Shown piece by piece: positions 47,037 to 55,187 of a stretch of 64,000 bases of DNA. The notes beneath the pieces are model-generated. The model saw nothing but the letters and a program-made list of their open reading frames with translations, was not told where the DNA came from and made no database searches. This DNA is from Kumtagia sp963829135 (GTDB lineage Bacteria > Pseudomonadota > Alphaproteobacteria > Rhizobiales > Rhizobiaceae). Every line of letters begins with the position of its first letter. Position 1 is the stretch's first letter. Location: assembly GCA_963829135.1 (NCBI GenBank), contig CAWHHO010000008.1:744001-808000 (forward strand). Reading direction: 5' to 3'. A program made the translations under genes and the position numbers.

Positions 47037-47729
47037 TTACTGACTGGCCGTCTCGCTTTTCGGCGGCACAATATTCACTTGAACGTGTTTTTCAAAAACC
47101 ACAACCTTGCCGTTCTGCTCAACCGACATTGCATCGGATGCGATCGACGCGGTTTTGTAGTGGATGCTGACGGGTTTGTTCGTTGTCATGCGGCCCGAAC
47201 TCATGTCGATGAGCGCTGAAGCGAGCCTCGCGACCGCCCCGTCCGAGGTGGTTATATCGATCGGATGATCGATGGTGAGCAGGTTCTTGGTCTGGTCGAA
47301 TAGGCCGCGCGCAGTCTTGACCGACGCCGAGCGCTCGGCATCGATCGGCAGCGACGCGGCAATCTCTTGCAGTTCGATGATGGCTTCGTCGGAAACGTCT
47401 TGCACCGCCCGCAGCGCGCTCACGGAATAGGGCCTGCTTTCCGTCGTAAATCCTTCCAGCCTGGGATTGGACATCACCAGTTTGCCTTCGGTCACAGCGG
47501 ATTCGTCGGCCGTTACCTCAACATCGGAAGGCGTTGACCGATAGGTCTGGAACAGGAATGCGCCAGCCATAAGCACGGCCAGCGATGGAAGGGCGACCTT
47601 CAGCACGCGAACGCGGCGTGAATGAAGCTCGGCCGTGCGGAACATCTCGGAGCGCGCAAAAGCCGGTTCCGTCGCGGCGAGCGCCACGGTCGGAACGTCT
47701 TCCTTCATGTCTGTCGGCCTTGCCAACAT
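47037..47729 (-). CDS. lptC: LPS export protein LptC
   Basis: 230 aa from ATG 47729, which has AGGA 6 nt upstream. A single N-terminal membrane helix (VLKVALPSLAVLMAGAFLFQ, about residues 43-62) anchors a periplasmic beta-jellyroll with VMSNPRLEGFTTESRPYSVS and FDQTKNLLTIDHPIDITTSD. LptC hands LPS from the LptBFG complex to LptA. An earlier in-frame ATG at 47771 is possible. First gene of lptCAB. Confidence 0.88.
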   Translation of the reverse strand: MLARPTDMKEDVPTVALAATEPAFARSEMFRTAELHSRRVRVLKVALPSLAVLMAGAFLFQTYRSTPSDVEVTADESAVTEGKLVMSNPRLEGFTTESRPYSVSALRAVQDVSDEAIIELQEIAASLPIDAERSASVKTARGLFDQTKNLLTIDHPIDITTSDGAVARLASALIDMSSGRMTTNKPVSIHYKTASIASDAMSVEQNGKVVVFEKHVQVNIVPPKSETASQ

Positions 47730-48081
47730 ATCGTTCCTGCCTGGCTTCGCCGAGGATGGCCGCCGGTTCACGCATAGGTAGCCGCGATCAACTTGCGGAA
47801 AGCCACGAAATTATGGCCAACCGCCTGAAGCCGCACGTTTCTTGCCAGCCACGTTACGCATGCCGGACTGCACCGGATGTATGACTGACCGGATCCAGGA
47901 CCCGCCAGTCCCGACTTCGCGCGCGTACCGACCCATGTTACACCACAACGCGCCGATCCCGCTAATATGGTTGCATTTGAAGGGAATGTCAGCCCTTACA
48001 CGCGCCGGCCTGCCCGACCGTCTACAGCTTCCGCAAATAGCTGGCAATTCGGGCAACTCCCGACATACGCCAATCTTACTT
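47730..48081. other. gap between def and lptC
   Basis: About 350 bases without a gene I can support. In many rhizobia an RNase D gene lies upstream of lptC, but I see no trace of it here; def follows instead. The stretch must carry the lptC promoter, though no clear consensus was picked out. Several short frames cross it without family-like sequence. Confidence 0.4.
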
Positions 48082-48612
48082 CTAAACCGCTAACTTGCTT
48101 GGCGGACGATCTTTGGCCAGTTTTCGGAATTTGCGCATGACGATCTCCCGTTTCAGCCGGGAGATGTGGTCGATGAAAAGCACGCCGTCGAGATGGTCGA
48201 TCTCGTGCTGCAAGCAGGTTGCGAGCAAACCATCGGCGTTCACCTCATGCCGCCTGCCCTCCAGGTCGAAATACCTGATCGTTACAGTCGCCGGACGTTC
48301 GACCTCCGCATAGTAGTCGGGTATTGAGAGGCACCCTTCCTCATAGACGGAACGCTCTTCGGACTTTGCCAAGATCTCCGGATTGATGAAGACCTGCGGC
48401 GCTTGCGGCTCGTCTTCCTTGGCGAGATCGATCACAACCATCCGGAGCGGTTCGCCGACCTGGATCGCGGCAAGGCCGATGCCCGGTGCGTCATACATGG
48501 TATCGAGCATATCGCTGGAAAACTTCTTCAAAGCCGCGTCGAAGCGTTCGACCGGCTTAGACACCAGTCGCAGAACAGGATCGGGGAGAATTATCAGCGG
48601 CTTGATCGACAT
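48082..48612 (-). CDS. def: peptide deformylase
   Basis: 176 aa with all three metal-site motifs: GIGLAAIQVG (motif 1), YEEGCLSIPDYY with the Cys ligand (motif 2) and LQHEIDHLDGVLFIDHIS with the His pair and catalytic Glu (motif 3). It removes the formyl group from nascent proteins. It is usually next to fmt, but no fmt is adjacent here. Divergent from rmuC. Confidence 0.97.
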   Translation of the reverse strand: MSIKPLIILPDPVLRLVSKPVERFDAALKKFSSDMLDTMYDAPGIGLAAIQVGEPLRMVVIDLAKEDEPQAPQVFINPEILAKSEERSVYEEGCLSIPDYYAEVERPATVTIRYFDLEGRRHEVNADGLLATCLQHEIDHLDGVLFIDHISRLKREIVMRKFRKLAKDRPPSKLAV

Positions 48613-48716
48613 TCGATTCAGGTAATCGCTCGCGCAAAAGCCGTCAACGGGTGCGTGAGCGCGTCGTTCACGTTTTGATCTGTAATGTCGCGGCGAATCG
48701 GCTATCCTCTCGCCCG

Positions 48717-49976
48717 ATGACCGACCTCACCGAAATCTTCGCGCAACCCATCGCCCAGTTAGGCGCGACCACCATTACGCTTGGGCAGGCGTTGCTTGGC
48801 CTTGCCGGGCTGCTGCTCCTGCTTCTGCTCGTCCTGATCGCGTCATTGTGGCGCTCCGCTTCGGCGCGGACCTTGGCTGCGGTGGAAGCTGCAGAGCATG
48901 CGCGCGAAACCGAGAGCCGCATGGCCGACATCCTGCAGGCTCAGGCGGAAATGCAAGGCCGCATGAGCGCCGTCGGCGATGTGCTCAGTGCACGTCAGGC
49001 GGAGCTCAACCAGTCCATCGGTCAGCGGTTGGACGCCATGACCGGCCGCATCGGTCAGACGATGGCCGAGCAGACCCGATCCACGCATGAGAACCTTGCC
49101 AAGCTGCAGGAACGGCTCGCCGTCATCGACACGGCGCAGAACAATATACAGTCGCTGGCCGGCCAGGTCGTGCAACTTCAGGCGATCCTCTCCAACAAGC
49201 AGACGCGCGGCGCATTCGGTCAGTCACGCATGGAGGCGATCGTCGCCGACGGCCTGCCACAGGGTGGCTATGCCTTTCAGGAAACGCTGTCCAACGGCAC
49301 CAGGCCGGACTGCACGGTGAAGATGCCGAACGGCGCGCCGCCGCTGGTCATCGATGCCAAGTTTCCGCTGGAAGCATGGAACGCTATCCGCTCGGCCGCG
49401 GATGCGGATTCGACCGGGGAGGCGCAGAAAGCCGCCCAGCAGGCGTTCCGCCGCGATCTCGACGTCCACATCCGCGCGATCTCGGAGAAATACCTGCTCA
49501 ACGGCGAGACTCACGACACCGCCTTTATGTTCGTACCCTCCGAGTCGATCTTTGCCGAAATCCACGAAAATTTCGAATCGGTGGTGCATCGGGCTCATCG
49601 CGCCCGCATCGTCATCGTCTCGCCGTCACTTCTGATGCTGTCGATCCAGGTGATCCAGTCGATCCTCAAGGACGCCTCGATGCGCGAACAGGCGCATCTG
49701 ATCCAGGGCGAAGTCATCCGGCTCATGGAAGACGTCAATCGGCTCGACGACCGTGTACGCAAGCTGCAGACCCACTTCATCCAGGCGAACAAGGATATTG
49801 ACGACATTCTTGTGTCCGCTTCAAAGGTTACCAAGCGCGGCCAGAAGATCGAGGCACTGGAGTTTGGCGACGCTCCGGTCGCGCCCGCCGCTGCTGTTTC
49901 CGAGGTAGCGCGTCCGCGCGGTGCCGAGAGCGCGACAGGCCAATTGCGGCTTCGGGTCGTCGAGGATCAGGACTGA
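48717..49976 (+). CDS. rmuC: DNA recombination protein RmuC homologue
   Basis: 419 aa. An N-terminal membrane helix (LLGLAGLLLLLLLVLIASLW) is followed by a coiled coil (about residues 50-150) and the RmuC nuclease-like domain with LPQGGYAFQETLSNGTRPDC, PPLVIDAKFPLEAWNAI, and TAFMFVPSESIFAEIHENFE. The role is inferred from E. coli, where loss raises inversions at short repeats. The start at ATG 48717 places the helix at the N-terminus; the upstream in-frame extension looks spurious. Confidence 0.92.
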   Translation: MTDLTEIFAQPIAQLGATTITLGQALLGLAGLLLLLLLVLIASLWRSASARTLAAVEAAEHARETESRMADILQAQAEMQGRMSAVGDVLSARQAELNQSIGQRLDAMTGRIGQTMAEQTRSTHENLAKLQERLAVIDTAQNNIQSLAGQVVQLQAILSNKQTRGAFGQSRMEAIVADGLPQGGYAFQETLSNGTRPDCTVKMPNGAPPLVIDAKFPLEAWNAIRSAADADSTGEAQKAAQQAFRRDLDVHIRAISEKYLLNGETHDTAFMFVPSESIFAEIHENFESVVHRAHRARIVIVSPSLLMLSIQVIQSILKDASMREQAHLIQGEVIRLMEDVNRLDDRVRKLQTHFIQANKDIDDILVSASKVTKRGQKIEALEFGDAPVAPAAAVSEVARPRGAESATGQLRLRVVEDQD

Positions 49977-50069
49977 AACGCGCTCTCGGGCGACAGGCAT
50001 CTCGGAAGTATCTTGCGTTTGCCCAATTCTCCTGATTCATTCTGCGAAAATCAGCAGGAGGAAGAAACC

Positions 50070-50201
50070 ATGGCCAAAGGTCAGATGCGATCCAACAAGG
50101 AAGCTCGCAAGCCGAAGAAGGACGCCAAGAAGGCAGCGCCGGCGGTGCCTGTGCTGAAGGCGGCGCCTGTTCCGGCGATGAAGATCAAGGAAAAGAAATA
50201 G
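50070..50201 (+). CDS. small lysine-rich protein, 43 aa
   Basis: Starts MAKGQMRSNKEARKPKKDAK and continues with Ala/Pro/Val and Lys runs, ending in MKIKEKK. A perfect AGGAGG (50056-50061) lies 8 nt before the ATG, which supports real translation. It is strongly basic, so nucleic acid binding is possible, but no function is known. Such short Lys-rich proteins are frequent in rhizobial genomes. It sits downstream of rmuC. Confidence 0.65.
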   Translation: MAKGQMRSNKEARKPKKDAKKAAPAVPVLKAAPVPAMKIKEKK

Positions 50202-50279
50202 GATACGGCGCTCCGCAGACCGATCGGCCGGAGCAGCCGTCCGGCGCTGCATTCTGAAGCTCCGGCCTAGCCGCGCGCT

Positions 50280-50576
50280 TCAGCTTGGCAGCGGTTCGTA
50301 ATCGATCTCCAGGAAGTCAGAGACCTCCGGGATCCACCGGTCACGAACGAAGGCGACGTGAAACGGGTGGTCGTCATAAGCGCCATAGGCGGCCCTGTCC
50401 GCGAATTCCATTGAGAAGCCGAAGCGATAGTTGTTCTTCGGGCTGACCTGCCGCAATTGCTCGAATTTCTGCACGCCCGGAATATCGGCGAGCTTTTTCG
50501 CCTCATCGAGAAAGTCGGCCTCTTCGGTCGAGCCGGCCTTGTGTTTCAGCGTAAACACCACGGTATGACGGATCAT
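50280..50576 (-). CDS. Dabb family (stress-responsive alpha/beta barrel) protein
   Basis: 98 aa. MIRHTVVFTLKHKAGSTEEA, FGFSMEFADRAAYGAYDDHP and the H-x-x-F-V near FHVAFVRDRWIPEVSDF are the Dabb pattern, a dimeric ferredoxin-like barrel. The biochemical role is unknown. It lies 18 bp downstream of nudC on the same strand, likely in one transcript with nudC and the HIT gene. Confidence 0.88.
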   Translation of the reverse strand: MIRHTVVFTLKHKAGSTEEADFLDEAKKLADIPGVQKFEQLRQVSPKNNYRFGFSMEFADRAAYGAYDDHPFHVAFVRDRWIPEVSDFLEIDYEPLPS

Positions 50577-50594
50577 GCGGGCTCCTTTGAAGTA

Positions 50595-51536
50595 TTACGG
50601 ATTTTCCGCCCAATAGCGGATGAGATGATGCGCGATCGCGCCCGGAGGCGGAACACCGATTCCGTCCGGATGGCGTTTTTCCAGCATCGACAGAACGGCC
50701 TCCCGTGAAAACCAGCGGCAATCCTCGAGTTCGGCCTCGTCGCGATGAATGTCCTCGTTCAGCGCCTCGCCGAAACACCCGATCATCAACGAATAAGGAA
50801 ACGGCCAAGGTTGGCTGGCGTGGTAGACGACGCGGCCAAGCCGGATACCGGCCTCCTCGAGCGTTTCCCGCCGCACCGCCGCCTCGATCGTCTCACCCGG
50901 TTCGATGAAGCCCGCCAGCGAGGAGTACATGCCGGGCGCGAAATGCGCGCCGCGTCCCATCAGGCATTTGTCCTTGGTCACAGCCAGCATGATTGCTACG
51001 GGATCCGTTCGCGGAAAGTGCTCGGTGCCGCAGGCGGGGCAGATGCGCTTATAGCCGCCGGCGCGGATTTCGCTCGGCTGACCGCACTTGCCGCAGAATC
51101 GATGACTGCCGTGCCAGGCAAGCAGCGCGGCAGCCTGCGCCAGCGCCCCAAGCTCCGATGCTGCAAGCAGGCCCTGGACATTTACGGACCGGTGGTCGAT
51201 CGCCTTGATCGCTTCAGGCAACTCTTCCGGCTCGATCCCGGCCATCGCTGCCACCACCGGCCCCTTGCCGTCCTGACCAAGCAGGATTGCCTCACTGGCG
51301 GTCATTCCGAGGCCGGCTGCCTCAGCAGGACTGAAGAAGGGTTCGAAACCCTCGCCGTTCGATTTGAGATAGGCACGGCCGTTGCGGGTAAGCATCACTC
51401 GCACCGTCGGGTCGGCCAGCGCGGTTTCCACAGAATCGTCGCGGCGTTTTTCCGACTGACGGTCGATGGTGTTGCCGGCGAAACCGACAAACTGGCTGGG
51501 CTCGCGCACCGGCGCGTCAAACAGTCGAAAGCTCAT
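50595..51536 (-). CDS. nudC: NAD(+) diphosphatase / NADH pyrophosphatase (Nudix)
   Basis: 313 aa. Zinc ribbon with CGKCGQPSEI and CPACGTEHFPRTDPV. The Nudix box begins GFIEPGETIEAAVRRETLEE and continues AGI. The NudC-specific SQPWPFPYSLMIG follows the box. It hydrolyses NAD(H) and removes NAD caps from RNA. It lies between the HIT gene (33 bp upstream) and the Dabb gene on the same strand. Confidence 0.95.
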   Translation of the reverse strand: MSFRLFDAPVREPSQFVGFAGNTIDRQSEKRRDDSVETALADPTVRVMLTRNGRAYLKSNGEGFEPFFSPAEAAGLGMTASEAILLGQDGKGPVVAAMAGIEPEELPEAIKAIDHRSVNVQGLLAASELGALAQAAALLAWHGSHRFCGKCGQPSEIRAGGYKRICPACGTEHFPRTDPVAIMLAVTKDKCLMGRGAHFAPGMYSSLAGFIEPGETIEAAVRRETLEEAGIRLGRVVYHASQPWPFPYSLMIGCFGEALNEDIHRDEAELEDCRWFSREAVLSMLEKRHPDGIGVPPPGAIAHHLIRYWAENP

Positions 51537-51569
51537 GGGTCACTTCAGTCGGTGGGATCTGGCTCGACC

Positions 51570-51989
51570 CTATAGCGCGTCCTTGATCTTGTCGATCAAG
51601 GCATGCATGGCGTGCGCCTTGTAAGGCTCCCGTGGACCAAAACCCCAGACGGGGCCGGGCCAGCCGGGGTCGCCCTCAGAGCGCGCTATGATATGGACGT
51701 GCAGCTGCCGCACGATGTTGCCGAGCGCACCGGAATTGATCTTGGTGCAGCCCGTTGCGCTCTTGAGGCCCTGCGCGACCATGTTGGTTTCGAAGGTCAG
51801 CATCGCCTGATCGAGCGGCGTCAGGTCGTGCAGTTCGGCAATCCCTGGACGTTGCGGAATGAGCAGAAGCCACGGCCAGCGCTGATCGTTCATCAGCCGC
51901 AATTCACACAAGCCGAGCCACATCAGCGGCACGCTATCGCCCTCCAGCCGCGCGTCCAGTTCAAAACCGGCCTTCTGGCCAGGCATCAT
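51570..51989 (-). CDS. HIT family protein
   Basis: 139 aa. The histidine-triad motif is IVRQLHVHIIARSEGDPGWP (H-x-H-x then further residues), preceded by ATGCTKINSGALGN and WPWLLLIPQRPGIAEL. HIT proteins are nucleotide hydrolases or transferases; the substrate here is unknown. The last His of the strict triad is replaced by Arg in HVHIIAR, as in some HIT branches. The start at 51989 or 51986 (paired ATG) is chosen because the upstream extension is not family-like. Probably co-transcribed with nudC. Confidence 0.88.
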   Translation of the reverse strand: MMPGQKAGFELDARLEGDSVPLMWLGLCELRLMNDQRWPWLLLIPQRPGIAELHDLTPLDQAMLTFETNMVAQGLKSATGCTKINSGALGNIVRQLHVHIIARSEGDPGWPGPVWGFGPREPYKAHAMHALIDKIKDAL

Positions 51990-52162
51990 CGGCGTTTCCC
52001 CGCAGTTTTTTTGAAGGCTAAAGTGAGCGCCCCGCGCCTGCAAGCGATTCATGGGGCAAGGCATTATTTGAGTGGTGCAGCCGCGTTCAACGCGCTTAGT
52101 CCCTCTGGCCAATTGACTCGCCGGGCCATCGCTCCGCAAACTCGTCGCAAGGGAGAGAGATC

Positions 52163-53350
52163 ATGAACATCAAGGCTGACAATACGCAGCAGCTTGTGGT
52201 GCCGTTCGACCACGAGAAGCTTGATCGGTTGATGGATGCCGCCGGCATCGACCTTTTGGTCGCAACGTCGAAGCACAACGTCCAATATCTGCTTGGCGGC
52301 TATAAGTTCATCTTCTTCGCCGCCATGGACGCGATCGGCCACAGCCGCTATTTGCCGGTCGTGGTCTATGAGAAGGGCCGTCCGGACCATGCTGCCTATG
52401 TCGGCAACAGGATGGAAGGCGGCGAACACGCCAACCGGCCGTTCTGGACGCCGAACGTCCACACAGCCGCCTGGGGCACGGTGGATGCCGCAAACCTTGC
52501 CGCCGACCATATCCGCAAGATTGCTAAGCCCGGTGCCCGCATCGGCATCGAACCGCCCTTCCTGCCATCCGATGCGCATGCCGTGTTCGAGCAGCTGGGC
52601 AACAGTGCGACACTCGTCGATGCCACGTCGGTGTTCGAGCGGCTGCGCGCTATCAAGACCCCCGAGGAACTGGACAAGCTGCGCGCCGCTTCCGAGCTGA
52701 TCACCGACTCCATGCTGGCCACCATTGAATGGGCCAGAGAAGGCTCGACCAAGGCCGAGATCATCGAGAAATTGCGCAGGGAGGAGACCAGGCGCGGACT
52801 GCATTTCGAATATTGCCTGCTGACGCTGGGTTCCAGCCACAATCGCGCGGCCTCGCCGCAGGCATGGAAGCAGGGCGAGGTGCTGTCCATCGATTCCGGC
52901 GGCAATTATCACGGCTATATCGGCGACCTTTGCCGCATGGGCGTGCTGGGCGAGCCGGACGCCGAGCTTGAGGATCTCCTGTCCGAGATCGAGACGGTAC
53001 AGCAGGCAGCGTTCTCGAAGGTGCGCGCGGGCGCGCTGGGCGGCGATGTCATCTCTCATGCCGAAGCTGCGCTCCGCGGCTCTCCGAGTGCCGCCTTTAC
53101 CGATTTCTTCGCCCATGGAATGGGGCTGATCAGCCATGAAGCGCCGTTCCTGATGACCAACCACCCTGTCGCCTATGAAGGCGTCGATGCCGAGAACCCG
53201 CTGGAGGAGGGCATGGTTCTTTCAGTGGAGACGACCATGCTGCATCCGGCGCGTGGCTTCATCAAACTCGAGGACACGTTGACGGTCACCGAGACTGGCT
53301 ACGAAATGTTCGGCGAGCGTGGCCGCGGCTGGAATCGCGGCGCACAGTAG
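52163..53350 (+). CDS. M24 family Xaa-Pro peptidase
   Basis: 395 aa with the creatinase/aminopeptidase-P two-domain layout. The N-terminal domain (LDRLMDAAGIDLLVATSKHN) precedes a pita-bread domain. Metal ligands are visible: Asp in SIDSGGNYHGYIGDLCR (two Asp), His in FFAHGMGLISHEAPFL, Glu in MVLSVETTML and the final Glu in GFIKLEDTLTVTETG. It is likely a Xaa-Pro dipeptidase or aminopeptidase. A GGGAGAGAG site precedes the ATG. Monocistronic. Confidence 0.9.
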   Translation: MNIKADNTQQLVVPFDHEKLDRLMDAAGIDLLVATSKHNVQYLLGGYKFIFFAAMDAIGHSRYLPVVVYEKGRPDHAAYVGNRMEGGEHANRPFWTPNVHTAAWGTVDAANLAADHIRKIAKPGARIGIEPPFLPSDAHAVFEQLGNSATLVDATSVFERLRAIKTPEELDKLRAASELITDSMLATIEWAREGSTKAEIIEKLRREETRRGLHFEYCLLTLGSSHNRAASPQAWKQGEVLSIDSGGNYHGYIGDLCRMGVLGEPDAELEDLLSEIETVQQAAFSKVRAGALGGDVISHAEAALRGSPSAAFTDFFAHGMGLISHEAPFLMTNHPVAYEGVDAENPLEEGMVLSVETTMLHPARGFIKLEDTLTVTETGYEMFGERGRGWNRGAQ

Positions 53351-53392
53351 GCGCGATCTCGACAGGAAGTGTAGGCAGCTTCGGCTCAACAA

Positions 53393-53426
53393 ATTAGTCT
53401 TGACTAATTGATTAGTCGTGACTAAT
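53393..53426. promoter_or_regulatory. tandem palindromic operator in front of the ArsR gene
   Basis: Two copies of a 16-bp palindrome, ATTAGTC-N2-GACTAAT, lie at 53393-53408 and 53411-53426, centred 18 bp apart. Both have perfect 7-bp arms and differ only in the central dinucleotide (TT versus GT). They end 8 bp before the ATG of the ArsR gene. This is the expected layout for a self-binding ArsR-type repressor gripping two sites over its promoter. Confidence 0.8.
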
Positions 53427-53434
53427 AAGATTTC

Positions 53435-53764
53435 ATGCTCGAACCCGCTCGCATAGATGCAGTGATGCGCACATTGGCCGATCCCACCCGGCGCGCCCTC
53501 TTCGAACGGGTGGTCGGGTCGGAGGAGATCACGGTTGGCGAGTTGACGCGGGGCAGCGGCGTGACGCAGGGAGCCATCTCTCAACATCTAAAGTCCCTGA
53601 AGCAGGCTGGCCTGGTCGCGGAGCGTCCCGAGGGCCGCAACGTCTATTATCGCGCCGAGCCAATGGGCTTGGCGCCGCTCGTCGACTGGATAGGCCACTA
53701 CGGCACCTTCTGGCGCGAGCGCTTTGACAACCTCCGAACCCTTCTGAAAGAGATCGATCCATGA
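53435..53764 (+). CDS. ArsR-family transcriptional regulator
   Basis: 109 aa. The winged helix has MRTLADPTRRALFERVVG and the recognition helix GVTQGAISQHLKSLKQAGLV, then the wing RPEGRNVYYRAEP. No metal-binding Cys cluster is present, so it belongs to the metal-independent branch often paired with SRPBCC proteins. It overlaps the next gene by 4 bp. It is probably auto-repressed through the tandem palindrome just upstream. No Shine-Dalgarno is obvious before the ATG. Confidence 0.9.
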   Translation: MLEPARIDAVMRTLADPTRRALFERVVGSEEITVGELTRGSGVTQGAISQHLKSLKQAGLVAERPEGRNVYYRAEPMGLAPLVDWIGHYGTFWRERFDNLRTLLKEIDP

Positions 53765-54225
53765 GCACCGCCGCGCTGAAATCCCACACGCAAGACGTCG
53801 TGCTCGACGAAGTTTTCCCGCATGCGCCGGCAACCGTCTGGAAGGCGCTGACCTCGGGCGAGCTGATGGCCCGCTGGATGATGACGCCCATCGGTTTCGA
53901 GCCTGTGGAAGGAAACCGCTTCATGTTCCAAACGTCGCCGGCCGGCGCCTGGGATGGCGCCATTCACTGTCAGGTGCTTGAAGTGGTGGAGAACAAGCGC
54001 TTCGTCTACAGCTGGAAGGGCGGTCATGACGACAATGTCGGATACGGCTCGCCGCTCGACACGGTAGTCACCTGGACACTTGCTGCAAGAGAGGCCGGCA
54101 CGCGCCTTCGTCTGGTCCATTCCGGGTTTGTGCTGCCCCGAAACGATTCCGCCCTCAAAACGATCGGCGACGGCTGGACCAAGTGCATGCCCAAGCTAAA
54201 GGCCGTCGCGGACACGCAGCATTGA
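53761..54225 (+). CDS. SRPBCC/AHSA1-family protein
   Basis: 154 aa. DEVFPHAPATVWKALTSGEL, then the beta segments GAIHCQVLEVVENKRFVYSW and TVVTWTLAAREAGTRLRLVH, and the C-terminal helix around KTIGDGWTKCMPKLKAVA, fit the START-like AHSA1 fold that binds small hydrophobic ligands. The ligand is unknown. It overlaps the arsR gene by ATGA, a common ArsR-SRPBCC operon type. Confidence 0.88.
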   Translation: MSTAALKSHTQDVVLDEVFPHAPATVWKALTSGELMARWMMTPIGFEPVEGNRFMFQTSPAGAWDGAIHCQVLEVVENKRFVYSWKGGHDDNVGYGSPLDTVVTWTLAAREAGTRLRLVHSGFVLPRNDSALKTIGDGWTKCMPKLKAVADTQH

Positions 54226-54255
54226 TCTGACCCGCCCGGCATCTGGAGAAGCAAA

Positions 54256-54672
54256 ATGGCTGAGGACTACACCGGCGGATGCGCCTGCGGCGCGATCCGT
54301 TACGAAATCGCGGCTGAGCCTGTCGTGATGCTCGATTGCCAATGCCGGCAATGCCAGCGGGAAAGCGGCACCGGCCACGCATCGCACCTCACCTTTCCGC
54401 GCGCCGCCGTGAAAGTGTCGGGCAAGGCAAGCCATTGGGAAGCGACAGGGGATGGCGGAACGGTCAAGAGGCGCGCCTTTTGCCCAACCTGCGGATCACC
54501 GGTCTACATGACCTTCCCGAGCATGCCGGATTTCTTCGTCGTGCGCGCCGGCAGCCTGGACGATCCCGGCCGCTACAAGCCGCAGATGATCTCCTGGGCT
54601 GCCGCTGGTCAGACCTGGGACCATGTCGATCCGGCCTTGCCGAAATTCGACAGGATGCCGCCGCGCGGTTGA
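54256..54672 (+). CDS. GFA family protein (glutathione-dependent formaldehyde-activating-like)
   Basis: 138 aa. Zinc-binding Cys residues are seen in GGCACGAIRYEI, MLDCQCRQCQRESGTG and RAFCPTCGSPVYMTF, the three-part pattern of GFA/CENP-V proteins. The biochemical activity is mostly unproven. Third gene of the ArsR-SRPBCC-GFA set, 30 bp downstream on the same strand. Confidence 0.88.
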   Translation: MAEDYTGGCACGAIRYEIAAEPVVMLDCQCRQCQRESGTGHASHLTFPRAAVKVSGKASHWEATGDGGTVKRRAFCPTCGSPVYMTFPSMPDFFVVRAGSLDDPGRYKPQMISWAAAGQTWDHVDPALPKFDRMPPRG

Positions 54673-54679
54673 ACGCGCG

Positions 54680-54850
54680 GCGCTATTTCGCAGCCGGCGG
54701 GATAAGCCGGAAATCCGGCAGTTCGCGCAATGCCAGTTCCGGCCCGGCGGGCGAGTAGACGACGAACAGTTGCATCGGACCATCGCCGGTGTTCAGCGTC
54801 GAGTGAAAGCGGCTTTCCGGCACGTAGACCGTGCAGCCGGCCCATTCCCG
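54680..54850 (-). pseudogene. C-terminal remnant of a small cupin-like protein
   Basis: The minus strand reads WAGCTVYVPESRFHSTLNTG, DGPMQLFVVYSPAGPELALR and ELPDFRLIPPAAK before a stop at 54683. That is the last third of a cupin barrel, with the His and the closing strands. Upstream of 54850 the sequence turns into GC-rich repeats (cgccgggggcgccgggg) and no longer reads as cupin in any frame. I take it as a remnant; indels in the GC-rich stretch could also be hiding an intact gene. Confidence 0.4.
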
Positions 54851-55187
54851 GCGCCGGGGGCGCCGGGGTGGTTGGCCAGGACCTTGCGACTACAATGGGC
54901 ATTGCAGGGGCTGCCGCGGGAGGCGCGTGACGCGATCTCGCGCTCCATGAGCGGGACACGCGGTGGCGGTCGTGTGAAAGCCGCGGCGCGGACATGCGAT
55001 TGTGCTTGGCTACAGCGAGGTCGCGGGCGACCTCCCTTTCGGCGCCGATGATCAGGTATTTCGAGTCGCGCCCTTAGGATTGGCTTTCTCTGCAAAATGA
55101 CGCGTCGAAGCTTGCATTAGCCCTCCATAGCGCCAATCCTGGCAGATACCGCCTTCCGATCCTGGAGCGGGACTACTGGAGGATAAT
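54851..55187. other. gap before the gamma-glutamyltransferase gene
   Basis: About 340 bases, beginning GC-rich. No gene is supported. A purine-rich GGAGG (near 55179) precedes the ggt ATG. This may mark the border between the core block and the accessory, degenerate segment that follows. Confidence 0.4.
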
